NCBI RefSeq assembly: GCF_011799805.1
Contig: NZ_WXUB01000003.1
Span: forward strand, 434,001 to 498,000
Direction: 5' to 3'
Source of the DNA: Maribellus sediminis
GTDB taxonomy: Bacteria; Bacteroidota; Bacteroidia; Bacteroidales; Prolixibacteraceae
DNA length: 64,000 bases
The first letter of the stretch is position 1. The number at the start of each line of letters is the position of its first letter. The position numbers and the translations under genes were made by a program. Below are positions 53,505 through 62,139 of the stretch, in pieces. Below the pieces are notes generated by a model that saw only the letters and a program-made list of their open reading frames with translations, did not search any database and was not told where the DNA came from.

Positions 53505-53552
53505 TCCCTCTACCCTTTTGTCTGTCGACATTTTCCCTTACAAGGGAAAACG
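53505..53552. repeat. Right flanking repeat of the DUF559 unit
   Basis: CCCTCTACCCTTTTGTCTGT, then GACATTTTCCCTTACAAGGG with the palindrome TTTTCCCTTACAAGGGAAAA (53531-53550). CCCTC.ACCCT ... CCCTTA.AAGGGA is shared in inverted form with 53084-53120. Confidence 0.6.
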
Positions 53553-53651
53553 GAATAAAGTAACGCCGGCGCATTGACACAAATTGTATAAAAATTGAAT
53601 CCGATTCAATTCTCATAAATCAAGTATTACCTAAATTTCTAACTTCGAGAC

Positions 53652-54101
53652 ATGAAATTCGAATTCAAACATTTCTCTGAGCTGACCGCCGATGAACTTT
53701 ACGACCTGTTACAGCTTCGTTCTGAAGTTTTTGTAGTGGAGCAAAACTGTGTTTACAACGATCTGGACAGTCACGACAAAGAAGCGATTCACCAGTTTCT
53801 GCGTAAAGACGGCGTTATGGTTGCCTGTTCACGGCTTCTAAAACCGGGCTCGCGATTTAACGATTGTTCCATTGGGCGGGTTGTTGTAAAAGAGTCGGAG
53901 CGTGGAACCGGTCTGGGCATTCAGATGATGGAGGAAGCCAAAGCATACATTTTGAAAGAATGGAAAGCTGATAAAATCAAAATCAGCGCCCAAAAGTACC
54001 TGCAGAAATTTTACGAGGATCTTGGTTTTGTCGTCATCACCGAAGAATACCTCGAAGACGGAATTCCGCATTTTGGAATGATACTTGAATACAAAAAATA
54101 A
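53652..54101 (+). CDS. ElaA-like GNAT N-acetyltransferase
   Basis: 149 aa. ElaA features: FSELTADELYDLLQLRSEVFVVEQNC at the start, a strand with MVACSRLLKPG, acetyl-CoA loop VVVKESERGTGLGIQMM and ISAQKYLQKFYEDLGFVV, ending GIPHFGMIL. It acetylates an unknown amine. Followed after one base by the start of a secreted protein gene. Confidence 0.92.
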   Translation: MKFEFKHFSELTADELYDLLQLRSEVFVVEQNCVYNDLDSHDKEAIHQFLRKDGVMVACSRLLKPGSRFNDCSIGRVVVKESERGTGLGIQMMEEAKAYILKEWKADKIKISAQKYLQKFYEDLGFVVITEEYLEDGIPHFGMILEYKK

Positions 54102-54102
54102 C

Positions 54103-54828
54103 ATGCGACATCTCCTAAGCATCTTATTATTTCTTTCCCGTTTATCCGGCATTTCCAGTGCTCAAAATACGATTGCAGAAACTATTTTCAGGCTGAATTA
54201 CAATCAGAAATACGATTCAGCACAAACACTTTTACAACAGAAACAGTCTCACATCAACCTTATCTATTTTGCGGTTCTGGATATCGACGGCAGTTACTGG
54301 AAAAATGTAACCGGACCCGACACACCAAATTATGAGGATTTTGAATCTGTGCTTGAAAAGTACAATCCTGAAAATGCGGCTTCCGATGAAGAAAAGATCA
54401 TTCAACTGATAACTCTTTCATACCGCTTACGCTACCAGCTCAAACGATTTCAGTTCATCAACGCCATTTCAACCCGAAAAAAAACAGTTGAACTTTTTGA
54501 TGAACTAAAATCGAAAGCCGGCTCACTTTCGCCCGACCAACAGGAACTTTTCAGTTTGTACAATGCGCTGATCGTGTATTTCGATAATTACCTGAAACCA
54601 TTTTGGGTGAACGATAAACAGGCGAATATGGACGAGGCCATTCAAATTATGGAAAAACTGAGCTATTCGAACCAAATAATTGTTCAAACGCTTAGTAGCT
54701 ACTTTGTCGCGAAAATTCATTTGAAATACGAAAAGAGCCCCGATAAAGCTAAGGTACATTTTGCATGGCTCGTCAAAACTTATCCTTCAAACCATAAATT
54801 CAGTGAATACCTTCAGGAATGCGATTAG
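54103..54828 (+). CDS. Secreted protein of unknown function, tandem paralog 1
   Basis: 241 aa from the ATG at 54103; an in-frame upstream Met inside the acetyltransferase gene is less likely because MRHLLSILLFLSRLSGISSAQ is a complete signal peptide. Unrecognised. All-helical TPR-like protein (YDSAQTLLQQKQSHINLIYF; VHFAWLVKTYPSNHKFSEYL). Marks shared with the next gene: a Trp-containing DIDGSYWKN, the segment LSYRLRYQLKRFQFINAISTRK, and an ending with KTYPSN.KF. Periplasmic. It starts one base after the acetyltransferase stop, so translation is probably coupled. Confidence 0.75.
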   Translation: MRHLLSILLFLSRLSGISSAQNTIAETIFRLNYNQKYDSAQTLLQQKQSHINLIYFAVLDIDGSYWKNVTGPDTPNYEDFESVLEKYNPENAASDEEKIIQLITLSYRLRYQLKRFQFINAISTRKKTVELFDELKSKAGSLSPDQQELFSLYNALIVYFDNYLKPFWVNDKQANMDEAIQIMEKLSYSNQIIVQTLSSYFVAKIHLKYEKSPDKAKVHFAWLVKTYPSNHKFSEYLQECD

Positions 54829-54912
54829 CAGTCTGTTTCTGAAAACGATGACGCCGCCAGGCTCTTGGAAACTTCAGCGAAAGCATGTAATTTGTACAGA
54901 AATCCGGCTGAA

Positions 54913-55650
54913 ATGATAAAATCAGTTTTACTTTTAATTGTGTTTTTAAGCTTTCAACTGCAAAGTTTCGCAGGAAAAACCGACAGCGTTGCAAACAATG
55001 TTTTTGTTCTGATTTACCAGGAAAATTTGCAGGAGGCCGAGCAGGAACTTGAACTTCAAAAAAACGATCTGAATGATTTTTACTACCTCCTGTTAAACCT
55101 CGATCTGCACTGGTGGAAATACCGGACAACAAACTCAAAACAAAATACCCGGGAACTTGAAGATTTGCTTAATAAATTGAACAATGAAGCGACTACCAGC
55201 AATCGGCAAAAAATCAATCGCCTGCTTACAAAATCGTATCAACTGCGTTACGAGAAAAAGAAACTGAACCTGGTTGGAATGCTATCGACGCGTTCTGAAA
55301 TGCGACAACTTATTGCTGAAGTTGATCTCAAAACTTTGACAGAATCCGGCGACGAACAAAAGTTACTTGAAACCTACATCACAATGTTTCAATACATTGA
55401 AGAGGTAAATTTTTTGTCGAACCAGATCAACTCGGAAGAACGGCTAAAGCAGTTAAATCGCATGGAAGAATTTGCCGACGACGAAAATGAAATGCTCAAC
55501 ACCATTGCGCGTTTCTTTCTGGCACGCATGTATCAAAAAGTTGAGAATCACCCTGAAACAGGGCTAAAACACTATAAAATTCTTACGGAAAAATATCCGG
55601 GCAACAGCACCTTTGCCGCGTATAAAAAAGAATGCGAAAGAAAATTCTAG
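54913..55650 (+). CDS. Secreted protein of unknown function, tandem paralog 2
   Basis: 245 aa from the ATG at 54913 (MIKSVLLLIVFLSFQLQSFAG), chosen because an upstream in-frame Met would place 16 polar residues before the signal. It matches the previous gene over its whole length: LIYQENLQEAEQELELQKNDL, LDLHWWKYR, KSYQLRYEKKKLNLVGMLSTR, and KYPGNSTFAAYKKECE. A clear tandem duplication with strong divergence. Function unknown. Its stop overlaps the convergent zinc-ribbon gene by 4 bases. Confidence 0.75.
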   Translation: MIKSVLLLIVFLSFQLQSFAGKTDSVANNVFVLIYQENLQEAEQELELQKNDLNDFYYLLLNLDLHWWKYRTTNSKQNTRELEDLLNKLNNEATTSNRQKINRLLTKSYQLRYEKKKLNLVGMLSTRSEMRQLIAEVDLKTLTESGDEQKLLETYITMFQYIEEVNFLSNQINSEERLKQLNRMEEFADDENEMLNTIARFFLARMYQKVENHPETGLKHYKILTEKYPGNSTFAAYKKECERKF

Positions 55651-56069
55651 TCCCACAATAAGGCACTGGAATAAGCCCTGTGAAAAGTGCGTTTTTTACA
55701 CTTCGGACAGATGGCCTTTTTCAGTCGGTGTATGTTGGTGAGTTTTAGTCGCGACCGGCAAGCCGGACACCTGAACTCGCTTTTGTGCACAATTTTATCA
55801 CCATCAAAAACCGTCACTTCAATTTTATCGTGCAGCGTTTTGCACTTCGGGCATTTATAAATTTGAAATCCGGCTTTCAAAAAGAGATCGTTTTTTTCAT
55901 TTGCAAGCGCTTGCAACAAATTGCGTGTTTTATAGTGAAAAATCTTGACCGGTTGTTTCAGGTAGGCATTTAGCGACTGCGAGTGCACAAGAAAACCATG
56001 TCCCTGGTTAAAATTTTCAGAATATCCGCAATGATCACAACGGTATGAGTAGGCATGCCCCATTTTCAA
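55647..56069 (-). CDS. Small protein with four CxxC zinc-ribbon pairs, function unknown
   Basis: 140 aa, cytoplasmic. It begins MKMGHAYSYRCDHCGYSENF. CxxC pairs are at CDHC, CPKC (IYKCPKCKTLHDK), CPAC (FRCPACRSRLKL) and CPKC (AICPKCKKRTFHRA), with alternating His and basic residues between. That fits two zinc ribbons. The middle (QSLNAYLKQPVKIFHY) carries no known motif. Possibly a nucleic-acid or protein-binding adaptor, but nothing fixes it. Convergent with paralog 2. Confidence 0.65.
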   Translation of the reverse strand: MKMGHAYSYRCDHCGYSENFNQGHGFLVHSQSLNAYLKQPVKIFHYKTRNLLQALANEKNDLFLKAGFQIYKCPKCKTLHDKIEVTVFDGDKIVHKSEFRCPACRSRLKLTNIHRLKKAICPKCKKRTFHRAYSSALLWD

Positions 56070-56208
56070 TGATTTCTCTAAATTTAGTCATTTTCATTCT
56101 GATTTAAAACGTTTTATGTTGAAAAGAAGATAAGCAGAATTGTGCTTTGGATTAAACAAAATCGAACTTTGATTGTCTCCTATGCAAACGAAATTAATTA
56201 CAATTCAT

Positions 56209-56769
56209 ATGAAAACTTTATTCGCTTTTATTATTGCATTCGCCACATTCAATATCAGCTTCGCACAGGAACTTAAAGTAGGTGATAAGGCACCGGCATT
56301 TTCTGCAAAATCCGACGATGGTTCAACCTGGAAGGCAAAAGATTACCTGGGCAAGAAATTCATTGTTGTTTATTTTTATCCGGCAGCAATGACCGGTGGT
56401 TGTACCGCACAAGCTTGTGCTTACCGCGACATGAAAAGCGAGATAAATAGTGCCGACGCTGTTGTGGTTGGAGTGAGTGGCGATAATGTTGAAGGCTTGA
56501 AACTTTTCAAAAAAGCCAACAACCTGAATTTCCCTTTACTCTCGGACGAACAGGGCGAAATTGCCAAAAAATTTGGCGTCCCCACCCGCGATGGCGGTAC
56601 CATTACCAAAGAAATCGATGGGCAGAATTTCGACCTGACACGTGGCGTTACAACAAGTCGCTGGACATTTATTATTGATAAGAACGGGAACATTGTATAC
56701 AAGAACACCGAAGTGGATGTGTCGAAGGACACCAAGCAAATTTTGGAATTTATCAAAAACAATTCTTAA
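56209..56769 (+). CDS. Exported peroxiredoxin (BCP/PrxQ type)
   Basis: 186 aa from the ATG at 56209, which gives a signal peptide (MKTLFAFIIAFATFNISFAQ). Earlier in-frame starts (56173, 56182) would put polar residues in front. The AhpC/TSA fold starts LKVGDKAPAF. The peroxidatic site is FYPAAMTGGCTAQACAY, with the family TxxC (TGGC) and the resolving Cys five residues on, as in PrxQ. Reduces hydroperoxides in the periplasm with thioredoxin-like partners, possibly the TlpA-like proteins. Confidence 0.9.
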   Translation: MKTLFAFIIAFATFNISFAQELKVGDKAPAFSAKSDDGSTWKAKDYLGKKFIVVYFYPAAMTGGCTAQACAYRDMKSEINSADAVVVGVSGDNVEGLKLFKKANNLNFPLLSDEQGEIAKKFGVPTRDGGTITKEIDGQNFDLTRGVTTSRWTFIIDKNGNIVYKNTEVDVSKDTKQILEFIKNNS

Positions 56770-56806
56770 TTTGCAGTTGATTTACAAACCCGTTAAATTA
56801 CTCATT

Positions 56807-57193
56807 ATGAAAAAAATAAGAATTATTGGACTGCTGGTCCTTTTGATGATGATTTTGTCCGTTCCTAAAAGTTTTGCCCAGGTTGAGAAAATTATCGAAG
56901 AAAACTATGTATTCAACGTTAAAGTTACCAATCGAACAACAGGTGAAATTTTCAACTACGAATTAATAGGTGTTGAACTTATTAAAGTTAATAATATCGG
57001 AAAAATACTTCGCACTGTGACATTCAGATTGTCAGACAATGATATTATGGTTCTAGCGAACCCAAGTGTTCGTTTTACTGTAAAATCGGTTACTTTTGAT
57101 TTTGATGGTGATGGAGAGCCAGAGACATTGGATGGACAATATGCAGTGCTGACTAATAATGGAAACTTAAAATTAGTGTATCATTCACTATAA
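56807..57193 (+). CDS. Small secreted protein of unknown function
   Basis: 128 aa from the ATG at 56807. Signal peptide with VLLMMILSVPKSFAQ. The rest is beta-rich (YVFNVKVTNRTTGEIFNYEL, ILRTVTFRLSDND) and contains VTFDFDGDGEPETLDG, an Asp-rich loop that could bind calcium. I do not recognise it. It follows the peroxiredoxin gene by 37 bases on the same strand and ends at a terminator, so it may be co-transcribed. Confidence 0.65.
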   Translation: MKKIRIIGLLVLLMMILSVPKSFAQVEKIIEENYVFNVKVTNRTTGEIFNYELIGVELIKVNNIGKILRTVTFRLSDNDIMVLANPSVRFTVKSVTFDFDGDGEPETLDGQYAVLTNNGNLKLVYHSL

Positions 57194-57216
57194 CTAACTA
57201 TCATTTTTTTGATAGA

Positions 57217-57256
57217 AATAAACGCTTCACAGTTAATATGTGAGGCGTTTATTTTG
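57217..57256 (+). terminator. Terminator upstream of mfd
   Basis: Stem AATAAACGC-TTCACA / TGTGA-GGCGTTTATT around 57217-57252 with a short GTTAATA loop, followed by TTTTGTTTC. It ends the peroxiredoxin/small-protein transcript. Confidence 0.75.
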
Positions 57257-57285
57257 TTTCTGAGTTTTCAATGTTTCAAAAAACC

Positions 57286-57293
57286 TATCTTTG
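57286..57293 (+). promoter_or_regulatory. -7 promoter element (TATCTTTG) of mfd
   Basis: TATCTTTG fits TAnnTTTG and lies 16 bases before the mfd TTG start, giving a very short leader. No ideal -33. Confidence 0.5.
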
Positions 57294-57309
57294 CGCAAAA
57301 TTCTGATAT

Positions 57310-60300
57310 TTGGAAACCACTACGTTTCTGAAATATTTCGAGGGGCACACCGGATTCGATAAGGTAGCGCAGAAACTCACTGCCCCCCCGGGTGAAAAGC
57401 TTCACCTGCACGGGCTTATTGGCTCATCCAAAACCATTTTACTCGCACAGCTTTTTAAAAACACAGTCAAAAACTTTGTCGTATTGCTGAACGACCGCGA
57501 GGAAGCAGCCTATTTTTACGATGATCTGAACAACCTTGGATTTGACGAGGATACATTGTTTTTCCCCGCTTCGTATAAACGTTCGATCCAGTACGATCAA
57601 CCGGAGCAGGAAAATGTGGTACAGCGCACGGAAGTGCTGAACATGCTTTCGAAAGCGGATAAATCCTACCTGATTGTCAGCTACCCCGAAGCGTTGATTG
57701 AAAAAGTAATTTCGAACGACAGCCTCGAAAGTAACACACTCCAGGTAAAAACCGGCGATAAAATTTCCATCGAATTCATCAACGAATTTTTATACGAATA
57801 CGGTTTCGAACGTGTAGATTTTGTGTACGAACCCGGTCAGTTTTCGGTAAGAGGGAGCATTGTCGATGTTTTTTCCTTCTCACATGAAGATCCTTATCGA
57901 ATTGATTTCTTCGGGAATGAAATCGACTCGATTCGCAGTTTCGACATCGAAAACCAGTTGTCGAAATCACAGCTGAAAACCATTACCATTATCCCAAATA
58001 TTCAGGCCGAAAATGTGGAAGGACAACGGATTTCACTGGCTGAGTTTATCGGCGAAAACAGCATTTGGTTCGGCAACAACCTGAACCAGTTTATCGACCG
58101 GATTTCTGAAATTCACCGGCAAACCCTGCTTGCCCGCGAAGAAGAAAATATTGCTGACCAGATGGTAACCGCCGCCGAACTTCAGCAGCAATTTAAGGGC
58201 TCGAGTTTTATTGATTTTGGCTTCGACCTGGCTTTTGAGCCCACCGAACGCCTGGAATTTTCATGTTCGCCGCAACCGGTTTTCAATAAGAATTTCGATT
58301 TGCTGGCCGAAAATCTGAAGGAACATCAAAAAAACGGTTACGAGCTTCTGATTCTTTCCAACCAGGAAAAACAGATCGAACGCCTGCAGTCGATTTTTAA
58401 AGATACCAACGTAAATGTGAAATTCACTCCGGTGAACTTTATTTTGCACGAGGGATTTATCGACCACGAAACAAAAGTTTGTGTTTATACCGACCATCAG
58501 ATTTTTGAGCGCTACCATCGCTTCAAATTAAAGAGCCGGAAAGCGCAACGCGAGGCCATTTCGTTAAAAGAGCTGAACAAATTGCATCCGGGCGATTACG
58601 TGGTGCACATCGATCATGGAATTGGAAAATTTGCCGGTTTGACCAGAACCGAAGTCAACGGGAAAATGCAGGAAGCCATTCGGCTGGTTTACCGCGATAA
58701 CGACTCGTTACTGGTAAGCATCCACTCGTTGCACCGCATTTCGAAATACAAGGGAAAAGACGGCAGCGAACCAAACATCAATAAACTGGGGACCGGTGCT
58801 TGGCAAAAAATGAAAAACCGCACCAAGTCGAAGGTAAAAGACATTGCCAAAGAACTGATTGCGCTTTACGCCAAACGCCGGGCCGAAAAAGGTTATGCCT
58901 TTTCACACGATTCGTACCTGCAAACCGAGCTGGAAGCCTCGTTTATTTACGAAGATACACCGGACCAGGAAAAAGCAACCATTGCGGTAAAAAGCGACAT
59001 GGAACGCACTATGCCGATGGACCGCCTGGTGTGCGGCGATGTGGGTTTTGGAAAAACCGAGATTGCGATCAGGGCGGCATTTAAAGCTGTAGCCGACAGC
59101 AAACAGGTGGCTGTTCTCGTTCCGACGACCATTTTAGCACTTCAACACTATAAAACATTTTCTGAACGACTTGCCGATTTCCCGGTTCGGATCGAATATG
59201 TCAGCCGCCTGAAATCGACTGCTGAAGTAAAACAAACGCTTCGTGAAGTTGCTGAAGGCAAGGTTGACATAATCATCGGTACACATCGACTGGTGAGCAA
59301 AGACGTAAAGTTTAAAGATATCGGCCTGCTGATCATCGACGAAGAACAAAAATTTGGCGTGTCGGTAAAGGAAAAACTCAAACAGTTCAAGGTAAATGTG
59401 GATACGCTGACACTAACGGCTACACCAATACCGCGAACACTGCAATTCTCGCTGATGGGTGCCCGCGATCTGTCGATTATTCAGACTCCGCCGCCCAACC
59501 GTTACCCGATTGTTACCGAAGCACACGGTTTTAATGAACAAATCATTAAAGAAGCCATCCTTTACGAGATGGACCGAAATGGGCAAGTTTTCATTATCCA
59601 CAACCGGATTCAAAATATATATGAGGTTGAAGACACCATAAAACGCATAGTTCCGGGCGTAAAAACAGTAGTTGGTCACGGACAAATGGAAGGCCCGAAA
59701 CTGGAAAAAGTAATGCTCGATTTCATAAACGGAAAGTTCGATGTACTGATTGCCACTACCATCATTGAATCGGGACTTGACATACCAAATGCCAATACCA
59801 TTATTATTAACCAGGCTCAAAATTTCGGACTGAGCGACCTGCACCAGTTGCGCGGACGTGTTGGCCGCTCTAATAAAAAAGCCTTTTGTTACCTCATCAC
59901 GCCACCACTTTCGTCGCTTAGCGCCGAATCAAGAAGACGGATACAGGCCATCGAGCAATTTTCGGAACTGGGCAGCGGTTTTAACATTGCCATGCAGGAC
60001 CTTGATATTCGAGGTGCCGGAAACATGCTTGGAGCAGAGCAGAGTGGTTTTATTGCCGACATCGGTTTCGAGACCTATCATCGCATTTTGAATGAAGCCA
60101 TCCAGGAGTTGAAACAGGATGAATTTAAGGACCTGTTCGAAGAAGAAGACCAGCAGCAATCGCAGGCTTTCCTGAACATTAAATACGTGAACGACTGCAC
60201 CATCGACACCGACATGGAATTGCTTTTCCCTACTGATTACATTCCCGGCAACTCGGAACGCATGATGTTGTATCGCGAACTGGACAACATTGAAAATCAG

Positions 60301-60651
60301 CAGGAACTGGACGCATTTCAGAAAGGGTTGGAAGACCGGTTTGGAACTTTACCAAACGAAAGCCGCGAACTGCTTGAAGTGCTGCCACTTCGCTGGAAAG
60401 CCATCGATTTAAGCATGGAACGGATCATTCTGAAAAACCGGAAAATGATCTGCTACTTTGTTTCCGACCAGCGATCGGCATTCTACCAGTCGGAATTGTT
60501 TTTGAAAGTTGTTCAGTACATTCAAAAAGGCAAAACCAAAGGTAAAATGAAGGAATCAAACGGGAAACTCACCTTGACCTTCGCCAATGTTCCAAACATT
60601 GAAACGGCCGATTATATCCTCAAAGAAATTATCGAAGACGTTAATGCATAA
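57310..60651 (+). CDS. mfd: Transcription-repair coupling factor
   Basis: 1113 aa from a TTG start (METTTFLKYFEGHTGF). N-terminal UvrB-like modules, including LHLHGLIGSSKTILLAQL, which is a degenerate Walker A. The CarD-like RNA polymerase interaction domain starts at HPGDYVVHIDHGIGKFAG (about 430). The RecG-like motor has VCGDVGFGKTEIAIRAAF (Walker A), LLIIDEEQKFGV (DEEQ), TLTATPIPRTL, SGLDIPNANTIIIN and DLHQLRGRVGRSNKKAF. The C-terminal TRCF domain closes it. It removes stalled RNA polymerase and recruits UvrA. Length fits the family (E. coli 1148). Confidence 0.97.
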   Translation: METTTFLKYFEGHTGFDKVAQKLTAPPGEKLHLHGLIGSSKTILLAQLFKNTVKNFVVLLNDREEAAYFYDDLNNLGFDEDTLFFPASYKRSIQYDQPEQENVVQRTEVLNMLSKADKSYLIVSYPEALIEKVISNDSLESNTLQVKTGDKISIEFINEFLYEYGFERVDFVYEPGQFSVRGSIVDVFSFSHEDPYRIDFFGNEIDSIRSFDIENQLSKSQLKTITIIPNIQAENVEGQRISLAEFIGENSIWFGNNLNQFIDRISEIHRQTLLAREEENIADQMVTAAELQQQFKGSSFIDFGFDLAFEPTERLEFSCSPQPVFNKNFDLLAENLKEHQKNGYELLILSNQEKQIERLQSIFKDTNVNVKFTPVNFILHEGFIDHETKVCVYTDHQIFERYHRFKLKSRKAQREAISLKELNKLHPGDYVVHIDHGIGKFAGLTRTEVNGKMQEAIRLVYRDNDSLLVSIHSLHRISKYKGKDGSEPNINKLGTGAWQKMKNRTKSKVKDIAKELIALYAKRRAEKGYAFSHDSYLQTELEASFIYEDTPDQEKATIAVKSDMERTMPMDRLVCGDVGFGKTEIAIRAAFKAVADSKQVAVLVPTTILALQHYKTFSERLADFPVRIEYVSRLKSTAEVKQTLREVAEGKVDIIIGTHRLVSKDVKFKDIGLLIIDEEQKFGVSVKEKLKQFKVNVDTLTLTATPIPRTLQFSLMGARDLSIIQTPPPNRYPIVTEAHGFNEQIIKEAILYEMDRNGQVFIIHNRIQNIYEVEDTIKRIVPGVKTVVGHGQMEGPKLEKVMLDFINGKFDVLIATTIIESGLDIPNANTIIINQAQNFGLSDLHQLRGRVGRSNKKAFCYLITPPLSSLSAESRRRIQAIEQFSELGSGFNIAMQDLDIRGAGNMLGAEQSGFIADIGFETYHRILNEAIQELKQDEFKDLFEEEDQQQSQAFLNIKYVNDCTIDTDMELLFPTDYIPGNSERMMLYRELDNIENQQELDAFQKGLEDRFGTLPNESRELLEVLPLRWKAIDLSMERIILKNRKMICYFVSDQRSAFYQSELFLKVVQYIQKGKTKGKMKESNGKLTLTFANVPNIETADYILKEIIEDVNA

Positions 60652-60873
60652 GCTTTCTGAGATTAAGAACGAAGTCTGTCACCCGGATTGAATTCGATTC
60701 TCCCTTCTCTTAAGTTAGCCAAAAAAAAAGTTACCGCTTTGGAAAAGTGTTTAACTTCATTTTATTTTGGATACACACGCAACCAATACTAATTTTTGCC
60801 ATCAATAGTTTATAAAGAGAGAGAAAGTATGTAAATCTTACTTATTTTAGTAACGGAATTTAAACTCAATCAA

Positions 60874-61560
60874 ATGATTACAATTCAGAAAATTGGAAAA
60901 TTATTTATCCTGTTTGTTGTAGCAGCAGGACTTGCATCATGTGGTGACGATACAGAAACCGCAGCTTTTACCGGCGTTGGAGATGTTATGGTTATAAAGA
61001 GAAAGCTTCAGGATGAGACGCGTTATGCCCGGAGTTACGCTGCATATGCCAACCACCCAATGACCTCGGCCGTGGTTTCACTTCCGGAGGGAGGTACTTT
61101 AACGCTGGAATCAGAACTTGGGAACAAACAAACCTACTATCAAGAACCTTCCATTGGTGATTTTTCTGTTCAGGTACCTGAACTTGGCTTGTTCGATTTT
61201 ACGGTAGTAAACGAAGATATTGAACATGTTTTCAACGAAAATGCAGCTTATAACGACCTCGATTTCGTAAGCATCGATACAGTATCTGTTAATAACGGAA
61301 CAGTGCACATTGAATGGCAGTTAATAAGCGAAGCAGGTGCATATCGCGTAAGAATGGTGGATGAAAATTATGACCAGATATTTAGTGGCGACTTACTTGG
61401 CAAAAACAACAAGATTTACGAATTTTTGCCAACCCAGGCCGAGACCGGCAAAACTTACAAGATTGAGGTATTCGCATTTTCATTTGAAGCAGGTTCCGCA
61501 GATGATCCATTGCGTAATATTGAGGAAATATCCATTTCTTCAACTGAAATAGTTTGGTAA
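60874..61560 (+). CDS. Lipoprotein of unknown function with a C-terminal fibronectin-like half
   Basis: 228 aa. Lipobox in VAAGLASCGDDTET. The N-terminal half has RYARSYAAYANHP and beta strands. The C-terminal half (about 130-225) reads like an Ig/FN3-like sandwich: VNNGTVHIEWQLISEAGAYRVRM, YEFLPTQAETGKTYKIEVFAFS. Surface or periplasmic lipoprotein. No catalytic motif. Single gene bounded by a 220-base upstream gap without a gene and a terminator downstream. Confidence 0.7.
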   Translation: MITIQKIGKLFILFVVAAGLASCGDDTETAAFTGVGDVMVIKRKLQDETRYARSYAAYANHPMTSAVVSLPEGGTLTLESELGNKQTYYQEPSIGDFSVQVPELGLFDFTVVNEDIEHVFNENAAYNDLDFVSIDTVSVNNGTVHIEWQLISEAGAYRVRMVDENYDQIFSGDLLGKNNKIYEFLPTQAETGKTYKIEVFAFSFEAGSADDPLRNIEEISISSTEIVW

Positions 61561-61581
61561 AAAAATAAAATACATACCATC

Positions 61582-61610
61582 AAACCGCCTTATTTTCAGG
61601 CGGTTTTTTT
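61582..61610 (+). terminator. Terminator after the lipoprotein gene
   Basis: AAACCGCC (61582-61589) / GGCGGTTT (61599-61606) stem with TTATTTTCA loop and a T run to 61610. Confidence 0.9.
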
Positions 61611-61661
61611 ATGCCATTAAACCATTTACTATTTTTATAGTATTTATTTTATTAAAATAGA

Positions 61662-61696
61662 TTGAATTCTAAAATATTCGTACTACATTTGTAGTA
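61662..61696 (+). promoter_or_regulatory. Promoter of blaI overlapped by a BlaI/MecI-type operator
   Basis: TACTACATTTGTAGTA (61681-61696) is a palindrome with 7-base arms around TT. It contains TACA-TT-TGTA, the BlaI/MecI recognition core. TACATTTG (61684-61691) inside it is also a -7 element, with TTG at 61662-61664 and a 19-base spacer as -33. A repressor bound here would block the promoter directly. Confidence 0.75.
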
Positions 61697-61743
61697 GTTA
61701 GTTTAGAATAGAATTTTCAAAAACCGGTAAAGAAAAATAAATA

Positions 61744-62139
61744 ATGAAACAATTAACTAAAGCTGAAGAGCAAATCATGCAAATTCTTTGGGAACTGAAT
61801 GAAGGCGTTGCAAAAGATGTAGTGGATCAGTTTGACGAACCTCGTCCGGCGTACACCACCGTTGCCACTGTTTTAAAGGTACTCGAGAAAAAAGATTTTG
61901 TAAAAAGCCGAAAAGTGGGAAATGTAAATCTTTTTTCGCCAATTGTAAGTAAAAAGGAATATACAGGTTTCCAGTTCACCTCGCTGGTGAAGAACTATTT
62001 TAATGGTTCGTTCCCTAAAATGGCAACCTTTTTTGCCCGCGAGAACAACCTGAGTGTAGAAGAGCTGGAGGAAATCCTGAAAATTACCGAGGCAGAACTG
62101 AAGCGGACTAAAGAACAAAAGCCATGGAAACGTTTTTAA
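61744..62139 (+). CDS. BlaI/MecI/CopY-family transcriptional repressor
   Basis: 131 aa. The winged helix is at about 1-75: LTKAEEQIMQILWELNEGVAK, PRPAYTTVATVLKVLEKKDFV, KVGNVNLFSPIVSKKEY. The C-terminal part is the dimerisation and cleavage region. It represses its own operon through the operator just upstream, and is normally inactivated by the BlaR1-type partner. That gene overlaps it by 16 bases. No beta-lactamase gene is in the window. Confidence 0.92.
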   Translation: MKQLTKAEEQIMQILWELNEGVAKDVVDQFDEPRPAYTTVATVLKVLEKKDFVKSRKVGNVNLFSPIVSKKEYTGFQFTSLVKNYFNGSFPKMATFFARENNLSVEELEEILKITEAELKRTKEQKPWKRF

